Shown here in pieces: positions 51,630 to 59,365 of a stretch of DNA of 64,000 nt (position 1 is its first letter; the number at the start of each line of letters is the position of its first letter). The notes under the pieces are model-generated. The model ran no database searches, was not told where the DNA came from, and saw nothing but the letters and a program-made list of their open reading frames with translations. The stretch lies in assembly GCA_047602475.1 (NCBI GenBank), contig JASGHE010000002.1, positions 2,170,001-2,234,000 of the forward strand. The letters are read 5' to 3'. Source of the DNA: JAEUIE01 sp047602475 (lineage in GTDB: Bacteria; Planctomycetota; Planctomycetia; Gemmatales; HRBIN36). The translations under genes were made by a program, and so were the position numbers.

Positions 51630-52472
51630 GTGATCGCACCTCGCACCATCAACGTCGGCCATAGTCCTGATCCCGACGATGCGTTTATGTTTTACGCCCT
51701 GGCCCACGACAAGATCGACACCGGGACGCTCAAGTTCACCCACCAGTTGCAGGACATCGAGACCCTTAACCGCCGGGCCTTGAAGGGCGAGTTGGAAGTG
51801 ACTGCGATCAGCATTCATGCCTACGCCCATCTGTTGGACAAATACGCCCTGCTTCCCAGCGGCTGCAGCATGGGCGACAAGTATGGGCCGATGGTGGTGG
51901 CCAAGCAACAGTTTACCCTCGAACAGCTCAAGACCAAGAAGATCGCCGTACCCGGAACCATGACGACAGCCTACCTTGCGCTGCGATTGTGCCTGGGTTG
52001 CGACTTCCAGTTCGAGGTCGTCCCCTTCGATGAAATTCTGTCTGTCGTTGAGAGTGGCAAGTTCGAAGCGGGCCTGATCATTCATGAAGGCCAGCTTACC
52101 TTCCAGAACCAGGGGCTTAAGCTGATCGTCGATCTGGGTGTCTGGTGGCACGAGAAGACCGGGCTGCCTCTGCCTTTGGGTGGCAACGTCGTCCGCCGTG
52201 ATCTGGGTGATGAGACGATTAAGCTGATCTCCAAGCTGCTCAAGCAGAGTATCCAGTATTCACTCGATCATCGTGATGTGGCTCTTGACTATGCCTTGCA
52301 GTATGGCCGAGATCTCGATCGCAAACTCGCTGATCAGTTTGTTGGTATGTACGTCAATGACTGGACGCTGGACTACGGCGACCGGGGCAGGGCAGCGGTG
52401 AGGAAGTTGCTAGAAGAAGCGGCGAAAGCGAAGATTATTCCGAATGCTGTAGATGTGCAGTTCGTGGAGTGA
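51630..52472 (+). CDS. mqnD: 1,4-dihydroxy-6-naphthoate synthase (futalosine menaquinone pathway)
   Basis: Cytoplasmic enzyme that converts cyclic dehypoxanthinylfutalosine to 1,4-dihydroxy-6-naphthoate. 280 residues in the periplasmic-binding-like fold. Diagnostic stretches: GHSPDPDDAFMFYAL at the start, AISIHAYAHLL, SCSMGDKYGPMVV-like GCSMGDKYGP, VPGTMTTAYLAL, the catalytic-His region LIIHEGQLTFQ, and LPLPLGGNVVRRDLG. It starts with GTG 51630 behind GAAGG. It shows that menaquinone is made by the futalosine route; the other mqn genes are elsewhere. Confidence 0.94.
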   Translation: MIAPRTINVGHSPDPDDAFMFYALAHDKIDTGTLKFTHQLQDIETLNRRALKGELEVTAISIHAYAHLLDKYALLPSGCSMGDKYGPMVVAKQQFTLEQLKTKKIAVPGTMTTAYLALRLCLGCDFQFEVVPFDEILSVVESGKFEAGLIIHEGQLTFQNQGLKLIVDLGVWWHEKTGLPLPLGGNVVRRDLGDETIKLISKLLKQSIQYSLDHRDVALDYALQYGRDLDRKLADQFVGMYVNDWTLDYGDRGRAAVRKLLEEAAKAKIIPNAVDVQFVE

Positions 52473-52473
52473 G

Positions 52474-52577
52474 AGTTGCCCTCATGCTCCGCATGAGGGG
52501 GCGGAGAGTTGCTGCCATCGCCGAGATAGTTGTGATACGACAAGTCCCCGCTCCCTCATGCGGAGCATGAGGGCAAC
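52474..52577. repeat. Palindromic element between two convergent stop codons
   Basis: Ends AGTTGCCCTCATGCTCCGCA and its inverted copy TGCGGAGCATGAGGGCAACT. It fills the whole gap between the mqnD stop and the ferredoxin-like gene stop. Related half-copies (GGAGCGTGATGGCAACTCT type) occur at about 11320-11347 and 24873-24893. Confidence 0.8.
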
Positions 52578-52876
52578 TATGATTCCGGCAACGGCTCTGC
52601 TCCAGGTGCGGGCACCCCGCCCCCGGAGCGAATATATTCTGCACGCTGCCGGGCATACTCTTCCGGCGTCAGTTGATCGAGATCGCCAGCGGTTTGGCCG
52701 TCTTGATACTGCTTGAAGATCTTCTTGATGAACGGGATGCACCAGCCACATCCGGTGCCGGCTCCGCCACATTGCGAGAGTTGGCTGGCTACTTTGGGCT
52801 GTTCCTGACGGCAGAAGTTGACGAGCTTGCGCCGGCTGACGTGGAAACAGTAGCAAACCTTGGCATCGAGGTTCAT
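52577..52876 (-). CDS. BFD-like [2Fe-2S]-binding protein
   Basis: Small redox protein of 99 residues. The BFD-type cluster ligands are CYC near residue 8 and the CGGAGTGCGWC region near residue 36, the usual C-x-C ... C-x(n)-C arrangement of bacterioferritin-associated ferredoxins and NirB-like domains. The N-terminal VCYCFHVSRRKLVNF fits. The C-terminus has an extra acidic, Pro-rich tail. It begins six bases after the stop of the TIGR03009 gene, so it is co-transcribed with two secreted proteins. Its redox partner is not apparent. Confidence 0.85.
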   Translation of the reverse strand: MNLDAKVCYCFHVSRRKLVNFCRQEQPKVASQLSQCGGAGTGCGWCIPFIKKIFKQYQDGQTAGDLDQLTPEEYARQRAEYIRSGGGVPAPGAEPLPES

Positions 52877-52882
52877 GGTGAA

Positions 52883-53755
52883 CTACTTGCGAGGTGGGCC
52901 GTTGCCGCTGGTGGGGAGACCAGGAGATGTGTTCGGAGCAGTGGCACCCAGGGGCGGCGCTTCCCGCACCTGCCAGCCGAGGCGTTTTTCGTAGTCGATG
53001 GAGAAGTCGGCCTCGGTGATCTGGGCCGCGTTGTTGCGGACGACGGACTGAAACTTCCAATCGAGCTCTTTGCCGCCCGGTTCCCGCCACATGATGCGTC
53101 CGGGAAAGTCCTTGGGTGCGTTCGGCCCTGCTGTTTTGGCGATGCCGATCTGCACGACGGTGAAATACTGTTGATCCTGTGCCGTGAGCGGTTGGATTCT
53201 GACCCAGAGTGTTGTGGGATCATCTTGGACGATGGACATCGCAAATCGCTTCCTGGCGTCGGCAGCCTTCATGCCAACAAGGAAGGCGAGAGGGCCATCG
53301 GCAGATGCCATCTGTTGATTGTTTACCTTGCGTGAGGTAACGATCTTGTTGGAATAGTCGAAGGTATAGAGCGATGAGTTCGAATAGATGTACTTCTCTT
53401 TGATGCTGTTACGATCCACCTGGCCGTTCGGGGTCAGATTGAACACTTCGAGCTTGAGGCCAAACTGCCCGCTGGGCAACTTGAGTACTCTGGCTTCGCC
53501 ATGCGAGGCAAGAATCTTGTTGGGGCTGAAGGGATCGCCCTTCTCTTCGATTCGGAACACGACAAACAGCGATTGCAGATTCTTGGCGTCTGCTTCCCAG
53601 GCCGCCATGACGCCTTCGATGATCTTTTGCTGGAGCTGAGACAATCCGCTCGGCTGCCCAGGCTGTTGAGACGAACTGCCGGCCACCTGGGCCTGCGTTG
53701 GGGGGCAGGTAGACAAGAAAACCAGCACGCCCAAGGCCCGGAAGCAAGAACGCAT
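52883..53755 (-). CDS. TIGR03009-type secreted protein
   Basis: Exported protein of 290 residues from a planctomycete-specific family (TIGR03009, unknown function). Signal peptide MRSCFRALGVLVFLSTC; then SLFVVFRIEEKGDPF, KEKYIYSNSSLYTFDYSNK, GPLAFLVGMKAADARKRF and DFSIDYEKRLGWQVRE, all in the order seen in the family. AAGGAGAG precedes ATG 53755; a GTG at 53791 is too early. The gene just upstream is a paralogue with the same tail (NGPPRK versus NGGPRK). Confidence 0.85.
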   Translation of the reverse strand: MRSCFRALGVLVFLSTCPPTQAQVAGSSSQQPGQPSGLSQLQQKIIEGVMAAWEADAKNLQSLFVVFRIEEKGDPFSPNKILASHGEARVLKLPSGQFGLKLEVFNLTPNGQVDRNSIKEKYIYSNSSLYTFDYSNKIVTSRKVNNQQMASADGPLAFLVGMKAADARKRFAMSIVQDDPTTLWVRIQPLTAQDQQYFTVVQIGIAKTAGPNAPKDFPGRIMWREPGGKELDWKFQSVVRNNAAQITEADFSIDYEKRLGWQVREAPPLGATAPNTSPGLPTSGNGPPRK

Positions 53756-53774
53756 TTCAACTCTCTCCTTAAGG

Positions 53775-54377
53775 CTACTTGCGAGGACCACCGTTGCTTG
53801 TGGAAATGCCGTTAGCTGGGCCGGGGGTGCCGGTACCCATCGTGGTCGATTCCCGCAACTTCCAGCCCTGCTTCTTTTCGTTTTCCACCGTGAAGTCGCT
53901 CATGGCGACTTTCGTCAGGTCATTTCGAACGACCGCTTTGAAGTTCCAGATAATCTCTTTCTTTCCCGGCTCTAGCCAGGAAATCCTCAAGGGAAAGTCC
54001 TTGGGTGAGACCGAGTTACTAATGTTGACAACGCCCAACAATGCCTTACTGAAGTCTTTCTGGTCTTGCGGAGTTAGTGGTTCGCATAGTATCCAGGTAT
54101 AGTCTTTATCTTGTTGAACAATCGAAAGCTTAAAGCGTTTCCAGGTCTCAGTTGCCTTCATGCCAAATAGGAAGGCGAAGGGGCCGTCATCGGGCTTCAT
54201 GTTCTGGTTTTCGAGTTTGCGGAAGTTGATAGTCTTGCTGCCAACATCAAACTGGTAGAACCACATGCCGGAGCAAACGTACTTCTCTTTGAGTTTCGTC
54301 CGGTCAGGGTTGCCGTTCCTATCGAGTTCGAAGGTTTCGAGCTTGAGGCCATACTGTCCGTTTGGCATCTTTAGCAC
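53775..54377 (-). CDS. TIGR03009-type secreted protein, 3' part (frameshifted)
   Basis: C-terminal two-thirds of the paralogue starting at 54663: VLKMPNGQYGLKLETFEL, EKYVCSGMWFYQFDVG, GPFAFLFGMKATETWKRF, SWLEPGKKEIIWNF. True coding in this frame begins near 54418. It ends 19 bases before the next gene of the operon. Confidence 0.8.
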   Translation of the reverse strand: MLKMPNGQYGLKLETFELDRNGNPDRTKLKEKYVCSGMWFYQFDVGSKTINFRKLENQNMKPDDGPFAFLFGMKATETWKRFKLSIVQQDKDYTWILCEPLTPQDQKDFSKALLGVVNISNSVSPKDFPLRISWLEPGKKEIIWNFKAVVRNDLTKVAMSDFTVENEKKQGWKLRESTTMGTGTPGPANGISTSNGGPRK

Positions 54378-54663
54378 TTTGGCTTCGCCATAAAAGGACG
54401 TCGGCTTCTTGAAGACCGGGATCCTTTTCTTCGATCAGGAACTGAACGAAGAGCGATTGCAGATTCTTGGCATCGGTTTCCCAGGAAGAGAGGACACCAT
54501 CGAGTATCTTCTTATGTTCCGGGCTGATACCGGGTTGTATCGCAGGTTGTGTCGGTGCGGTCTGCCCCGGTTGCTGAGGCGGGCTGCCCGGGGCCTGGGC
54601 CTGCAAAACGGACGTAGCGGACAACAGAATAAGGCCTGCCATGGCCCAGAAGCTGGAACGCAT
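54319..54663 (-). CDS. TIGR03009-type secreted protein, 5' part (frameshifted)
   Basis: N-terminal part with signal peptide MRSSFWAMAGLILLSATS, a Pro/Gln-rich linker, and the conserved WETDAKNLQSLFVQFLIEEKD. One extra base in the GGG at 54418-54420 breaks the frame; without it the chain reads EEKDPVFKKPTSFYGEAKVLKM, aligning with the intact paralogue (EEKGDPFSPNKILASHGEARVLKL region). Repaired length 295 residues. AAGGAG lies before ATG 54663. First gene of a three-gene unit with the paralogue and the BFD-like ferredoxin. Confidence 0.8.
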   Translation of the reverse strand: MRSSFWAMAGLILLSATSVLQAQAPGSPPQQPGQTAPTQPAIQPGISPEHKKILDGVLSSWETDAKNLQSLFVQFLIEEKDPGLQEADVLLWRSQSAKDAKRTVWPQARNLRTR

Positions 54664-54874
54664 CGCTCTCTCCTTCAAGCACGTTGTGCTTAGATTCCAG
54701 CCTCATCTGTACCAAACTGGGGGATTTACACAAGGTCAAGTCGAGGCCTCGGGGAGGCTGGAATGGGGTTTGATGAGAAGATGTACCGTCAGGTGTGGTA
54801 TGTCCTGCCGACTCCATCTCAGTTTGCTAGGTTGTAAGCAGCACTTCCTCTTCTCTCTTCTGAGGGCCTTCACC

Positions 54875-55672
54875 ATGTTGCGCATCACGGTGCTGTTGCT
54901 GGCAGCCTGTTCGTTTCTCTCGTCTGCATCGGCTCAGGACTGGGCCAAGCCCCGACTGGAAAACTCGCCCCGCCATCTGGAGTGGGTCAAGGTCAAGAAT
55001 GGAAGCCGTGAAGTGAACAGCTTCATCGCCTTCCCCGAAGTCAAAGAGAAGGCTACTGCTGTCATCGTCATCCATGAAATCTTCGGTTTGACCGACTGGG
55101 TTCGTGGCATGACCGATCAACTGGCTGCTGAAGGTTACATCGCTATTGCTCCCGATCTGCTGACCGGCATGGGGCCCAACGGCACCGGCAGCAAGGAATT
55201 GGGATCGGATGGCGCTCGTGGCGTCATCGGCAAGTTGCCGCCCGATCAAATCACCGGCGACCTCAATGCCTGTGTCGAATACTGCAAGAACCTGCCGGCC
55301 TGCAATGGCAAAGTGGTCGTCATTGGCTTCTGCTGGGGCGGTGGCCAGACCTTCCGCTTTGCCAACAACAATCAAGACATCAAGATGGCCTGCCCGTTCT
55401 ATGGCACCGGCCCGACCAAGGCTGAAGACGCTTCCAAGATCAAAGCACCTGTCTATGGTTTCTACGCCGGTAACGATGCCCGGGTGAATGCCACTGTCCC
55501 CAAGTCCCAGGAGTTGATGAAGCAGAACAAGCAGACCTATGAACCAGTCACCTTCGAATCGGGTGGTCATGGCTTCATGCGTGCCGGCGAAGACCCCAAG
55601 GGTTCCGAAGGTAACAAGAAGGCGAGAGAAGAAGCGTGGAAGCGCCTCAAGGATCTCCTCAAGAAAGTGTAG
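54875..55672 (+). CDS. Secreted dienelactone hydrolase family protein
   Basis: Alpha/beta hydrolase of 265 residues with a signal peptide (MLRITVLLLAACSFLSSASA). The Cys-Asp-His triad of dienelactone hydrolases is present: Cys in VIGFCWGGG, Asp in YAGNDARVN and His in SGGHGFMRA. The Glu in VIHEIFGL that primes the cysteine is also kept. ATG 54875 with GAGGG upstream is chosen; the open frame runs back to 54641 but the extra part is not protein-like. Single gene, divergent from the TIGR03009 unit. Substrate unknown. Confidence 0.9.
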   Translation: MLRITVLLLAACSFLSSASAQDWAKPRLENSPRHLEWVKVKNGSREVNSFIAFPEVKEKATAVIVIHEIFGLTDWVRGMTDQLAAEGYIAIAPDLLTGMGPNGTGSKELGSDGARGVIGKLPPDQITGDLNACVEYCKNLPACNGKVVVIGFCWGGGQTFRFANNNQDIKMACPFYGTGPTKAEDASKIKAPVYGFYAGNDARVNATVPKSQELMKQNKQTYEPVTFESGGHGFMRAGEDPKGSEGNKKAREEAWKRLKDLLKKV

Positions 55673-55684
55673 CACAGCGTAACT

Positions 55685-55832
55685 CGTTCTCAGGCTCTGC
55701 CTGGGAACCCACTGCATTCGAGGCTCCGCCTCGATGACAGAGCGTTGATGTGAATCGTGTTCAGTTGTTGCTAACAAGTCGAGGCAGAGCCTCGGTTTCA
55801 GTGCGTTCCCAGGCAGAGCCTGGGAACGAGAT
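55685..55832. repeat. Palindromic interspersed element, about 148 bp
   Basis: Second copy of the element at 20169. The right end has the perfect palindrome GTTCCCAGGCAGAGCCTGGGAAC-type sequence in two halves, the left end its inverted copy; inner arms CGAGGCTCCGCCTCG and CGAGGCAGAGCCTCG. It ends 17 bases before the next start codon. Confidence 0.85.
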
Positions 55833-55849
55833 GTTTGTAGGACTCAACC

Positions 55850-56890
55850 ATGCGACAGATCGTAGCTCTTCTCCTCCTCACGGCACTTCTATGTACGTTG
55901 ACAGCTCAGCCACCCATCAAGGTGCAGCAACCCCTCGCCGAGCGCAAGGGCGATCTCTCCGTCGCCACCTGGAACCTCGAATGGTTCTATGACAACGACA
56001 TCAAGGATAATCAATCTGAGACGGCCAAACTCAACTCGGCACCTACCAGGAAGGATTGGGAATGGCGTTTGCGAGCCACCGCTGATGCCATTGCCAAGCT
56101 GAATCCGACGATCCTCTGCCTACAGGAGATTGAAAACAAGAAGGTGCTGGAGGAACTAGCCCATACCATCAAAGAACGGCACAATCTCGACTACGAAGTC
56201 TGCTTCGTGCAGGGCCGGGACAGTTTCACCGAACAGGATGTGGGAGTTTTGGTCAAACGTGGCCTGCGTCCCAATTATCATCGTGCCCCCGAGCCCCGCA
56301 ACTGGAACAGCCGAGAAGTGAAGCCACTCACCAAGCAACTCATGGTCGAAATCCCGTGGGGCGATGGTCCGACCCAGCGAAAGCTGACCTTCATCGATGT
56401 CCATCTGATGGCCGGGGACGACATTGGAAAGGAAATGGATCGCTGCGATCAGGCCCGGTTCATCAAGCATTGGATTCGGGATGAGCACAAGGCCGGCCAC
56501 TACGTCATACTGATGGGCGATCTCAACACCGCTGAGGTTCGAGGAAGCAATCCTCCCAAGGAAAAGGCACTCGATATCCTCGCTGGCAAAGACACGCCCA
56601 ACGATCCCGACGATGATCTGGATGACGTCACTAACATCATGCCAGTCATGGATCGCATTACTTTTGGCAGCAGGGGTTCCATGCTCGATCACATCTTCGT
56701 CAGTCCCAAACTCAAATCCGGTCCTGGCATTACCTTCGACACTATAAGCAACCGCCGCGATGTGGTCATTCGTGGTAAAGGCCCCGACTTCAAGCTGCGG
56801 CTCCCCGACCGCCGGTTCTGGAAGATTGATGAGGATGAACGGGACCTGAGCGACCACTACCCGTTGCTGGCGAAGTTTAAGATGAAGTGA
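55850..56890 (+). CDS. Secreted endonuclease/exonuclease/phosphatase family protein
   Basis: Exported EEP-superfamily enzyme of 346 residues. After a signal peptide (MRQIVALLLLTALLC) the metal-dependent core is complete: Asn in ATWNLEWF, Glu in CLQEIEN, IDVHLMAG, GDLNTAE, LDHIFVS and the final DLSDHYPL with the catalytic Asp-His. It could cleave DNA, RNA or phosphoester lipids outside the cytoplasm. It stands alone after a palindromic element, which comes close enough to fall within its leader. Confidence 0.9.
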   Translation: MRQIVALLLLTALLCTLTAQPPIKVQQPLAERKGDLSVATWNLEWFYDNDIKDNQSETAKLNSAPTRKDWEWRLRATADAIAKLNPTILCLQEIENKKVLEELAHTIKERHNLDYEVCFVQGRDSFTEQDVGVLVKRGLRPNYHRAPEPRNWNSREVKPLTKQLMVEIPWGDGPTQRKLTFIDVHLMAGDDIGKEMDRCDQARFIKHWIRDEHKAGHYVILMGDLNTAEVRGSNPPKEKALDILAGKDTPNDPDDDLDDVTNIMPVMDRITFGSRGSMLDHIFVSPKLKSGPGITFDTISNRRDVVIRGKGPDFKLRLPDRRFWKIDEDERDLSDHYPLLAKFKMK

Positions 56891-57046
56891 TGTATTAGGA
56901 GCCAGAATAATACATGAGGCTTTCTTGTCGACCTAGCGCTAGAACGCTTCATAACGCCATCATTAACTTAAATAATTAGGACATAATCATGCCTGTCGCT
57001 TAGCTTCGCGCTACTATATTGAGGGAGGAGGCTCCGTGCCTGTCAG

Positions 57047-57088
57047 TCTCCTGGTTTCTGGCTCCTGACTTCTGGCTACTTGGTTCTA
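57047..57088 (+). repeat. Heptad tandem array (6 units) before moxR
   Basis: Six 7-bp units (TCTCCTG, GTTTCTG, GCTCCTG, ACTTCTG, GCTACTT, GGTTCTA), ending where the AAGGAG of the MoxR gene begins. It lies fully in the leader of the moxR operon. Confidence 0.8.
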
Positions 57089-57099
57089 AGGAGTGTTTT

Positions 57100-58149
57100 G
57101 TGTCCACGGCCCCCGTACCGCCCCCTTTGTCTCGTGATGAAACCCTCGCCAAGTTGCTCGACCAGTTCGCTCAAAGCCGCACGCAGATGATCGATCAACT
57201 GCGCCGGGTGATCATTGGACAGACCGATGTTATTGAGCAAATCTTCGCTGCCATCTTCACCAAAGGCCATTGCTTGCTAGTCGGTGTGCCAGGTTTGGCC
57301 AAGACGTTGATGGTCAGCGCTATCAGCCAGATTCTCGATATCGGCTTCAAACGCATCCAGTTCACTCCGGATTTGATGCCCTCGGACATTACCGGCACCA
57401 ACGTACTTGATGAAAACGAGCATGGCCGGCGTGAGTTTCGCTTTGTGCAGGGGCCTCTCTTCACCAACATTGTGCTGGCTGACGAAATCAATCGTACGCC
57501 CCCCAAGACCCAGGCTGCTCTGCTCCAGGCTATGCAGGAACGCACCATCACCGTGGGGCAGAATACCTATCCCTTGCCCGAACCGTTCTTCGTGATCGCT
57601 ACCCAGAATCCGATCGAGCAGGAAGGCACCTACCCACTACCCGAAGCCCAGCTTGATCGTTTCATGTTCAACATCAAGGTCGATTACCCGAGCATGGAGG
57701 AAGAGAAGAAAATTCTCGCCACCACCACCAAGAAGGAAACCCCCGATCTTACTAAGGTGCTGAGCGGCAAGGCGATCACCAACTTACAGAAGCTGGTGTT
57801 GAGTGTACCTGTGGGTGAGTATGTGATTGACTACACTACTCGGCTGGTGCGCTCGACTCGTCCCAAGATGCCGGAAGCGCCGCCGTTCATCAAGCAGATG
57901 GTCGATTGGGGTGCCGGTCCCCGTGCCGGGCAGTACCTCATCAGCGGTGCCCAGGCGATGGCTGCGATGGATGGCCGCTTCAGCGTCGCCATCGACGACA
58001 TCAAGAAAGTCGCCGGTCCTGTGCTCCGTCACCGAATCGGCATCAACTTCCAGGCCCAGGCCGAAGGCAAGACGCCTGATGATCTGGTGGAGATGCTACT
58101 CAAAACGGTCCCGGAGCCAGAGGTGCCGAAGTTTACGAAGAAGAAGTAG
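57100..58149 (+). CDS. MoxR-family AAA+ ATPase
   Basis: Cytoplasmic ATPase of 349 residues, a chaperone-like partner of vWA proteins. Motifs: Walker A GVPGLAKT, Walker B VLADEINRTPPKTQ, LLQAMQERTITVG, sensor region ATQNPIEQEGTYPLPEAQLDRF. GTG 57100 is chosen because AAGGAG at 57088-57093 sits six bases before it. First gene of MoxR - DUF58 - (DUF559) - BatA-type - vWA, the standard order of such operons, probably needed to assemble or activate an envelope complex. Confidence 0.95.
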   Translation: MSTAPVPPPLSRDETLAKLLDQFAQSRTQMIDQLRRVIIGQTDVIEQIFAAIFTKGHCLLVGVPGLAKTLMVSAISQILDIGFKRIQFTPDLMPSDITGTNVLDENEHGRREFRFVQGPLFTNIVLADEINRTPPKTQAALLQAMQERTITVGQNTYPLPEPFFVIATQNPIEQEGTYPLPEAQLDRFMFNIKVDYPSMEEEKKILATTTKKETPDLTKVLSGKAITNLQKLVLSVPVGEYVIDYTTRLVRSTRPKMPEAPPFIKQMVDWGAGPRAGQYLISGAQAMAAMDGRFSVAIDDIKKVAGPVLRHRIGINFQAQAEGKTPDDLVEMLLKTVPEPEVPKFTKKK

Positions 58150-58155
58150 ACAATA

Positions 58156-58236
58156 GTTGTCAGTTTTCAGTTGTTAGTTGTCACTGATCGGAGCCCTGTT
58201 TTCGACTCTGACAACTGACAACTAATAACTGACAAC
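58156..58236. repeat. Inverted pair of TTGTCAG heptad arrays
   Basis: A 28-bp array of TTGTCAG-type heptads (58156-58183) and its inverted copy (58209-58236), separated by 25 bases. It can form a long hairpin in the MoxR-DUF58 gap. Confidence 0.8.
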
Positions 58237-58241
58237 TCGAA

Positions 58242-58276
58242 TCTCCTGGCTCCTGACTCCTGTCTTCTGGCTGCTT
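58242..58276 (+). repeat. Heptad tandem array (5 units) before the DUF58 gene
   Basis: Five units of the xCTCCTG type, ending three bases before the ATG of the DUF58 gene, in place of a Shine-Dalgarno sequence. Confidence 0.75.
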
Positions 58277-58279
58277 GAC

Positions 58280-59179
58280 ATGGCTACCGCCGAGAAATAT
58301 CTTCGTCCCGAAATCATCCGTCAGGTCGCACGGCTCGATCTGAAGGCGAAGTTCATCGTCGAAGGCTTCCTCACCGGGTTGCATGCCAGCCCGTATCAGG
58401 GCTTCAGCGTCGAGTTCTCTGAGCATCGCAAGTATGTCCACGGTGACGATCCGAAGGACATTGACTGGAACGTCTTCGCCAAGACCGACAAGTACTACAT
58501 CAAGAAGTTCCGGGCTGAGACCAACCTCAGCGGGTATCTGGTCATGGACTTGTCGGCCTCCATGAACTACACGTTCAGGCAGGAGATGACCAAGTTCGAC
58601 TACTCCATCTGCCTGGCGGCGGCACTTGGCTATTTGATGATCCATCAGCAGGATCCCGTCGGGCTGGTCACGTTCGATACTACCATCCGCGCCTTTCTGC
58701 CGCCCAAAAGCAGGCGTTCGCAACTGGCAGCCATCCTGGGTCTGCTCTCGACGCTGAAGCCGACTGGCACCACGGACTTAGCTGGCAGCCTGCATCAACT
58801 GGCTTCCATGATTCGCACCAAGAGTCTGGTCATTCTCTTCACCGATCTTCTAAGGAGCGATCCGGCCAAGGTCATGCACAGCCTGCATCATCTTCGGCAT
58901 CGAGGGAATGAAGTCATTCTCTTCCACGTCCTTGATGAGGCTGAGGTCAAGTTTCCCTTCAAAGACCTGTGCATCTTTGAAGAGCCCGAATCGATGCTCA
59001 AGGAAACCTACGATGCTGACAGCATCCGTGGTGAGTATCTTGCAGCGATGAACGCATTCCGTGACCAGTACAAACGTGACTGTTTCAAAGCGAACATCGA
59101 CTATGTTCCAGTCGATACGAGTCTGGGGTTTGATAAGGCGTTGACGGAATACCTCATCAATCGGCAGAGGAGGTTTTAG
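58280..59179 (+). CDS. DUF58 domain-containing protein
   Basis: Cytoplasmic or membrane-associated protein of 299 residues. The DUF58 signature is clear: GLHASPYQGFSVEFSEHRKYVHGDDPKDIDWNVFAKTD (read in short pieces), then a vWA-like fold with a MIDAS-type DLSASM, and VILFTDLLRSDP. It acts with MoxR in the same operon. ATG 58280 has no ribosome-binding sequence but sits right after a heptad array. Confidence 0.93.
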   Translation: MATAEKYLRPEIIRQVARLDLKAKFIVEGFLTGLHASPYQGFSVEFSEHRKYVHGDDPKDIDWNVFAKTDKYYIKKFRAETNLSGYLVMDLSASMNYTFRQEMTKFDYSICLAAALGYLMIHQQDPVGLVTFDTTIRAFLPPKSRRSQLAAILGLLSTLKPTGTTDLAGSLHQLASMIRTKSLVILFTDLLRSDPAKVMHSLHHLRHRGNEVILFHVLDEAEVKFPFKDLCIFEEPESMLKETYDADSIRGEYLAAMNAFRDQYKRDCFKANIDYVPVDTSLGFDKALTEYLINRQRRF

Positions 59180-59183
59180 TCTT

Positions 59184-59226
59184 TCTCCCCTCTCCCCTCC
59201 GGGGAGAGGGGCCGGGGGTGAGGGGC
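59184..59226. repeat. CCCCTC/GAGGGG repeat, left flank of the DUF559 gene
   Basis: CTCCCCTCTCCCCTCCGGGG followed by AGAGGGGCCGGGGGTGAGGGG. A decayed second copy, ending CCGGGGGTGAGGGGAG, lies at about 59330-59361 and supplies the ribosome site of the DUF559 gene. The rest of 59227-59329 shows no gene. Confidence 0.8.
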
Positions 59227-59365
59227 AGGTGACAGGCAGCATTAGCAACAATTCCCATAAGGCGGTAGGTAAGATGAAGGACGCAAACGTATATCTTAAC
59301 AAAGGCTGTTGTCCCTTTCTCCTATCACTATTCCAGGGAGAGCAGCCGGGGGTGAGGGGAGTATG

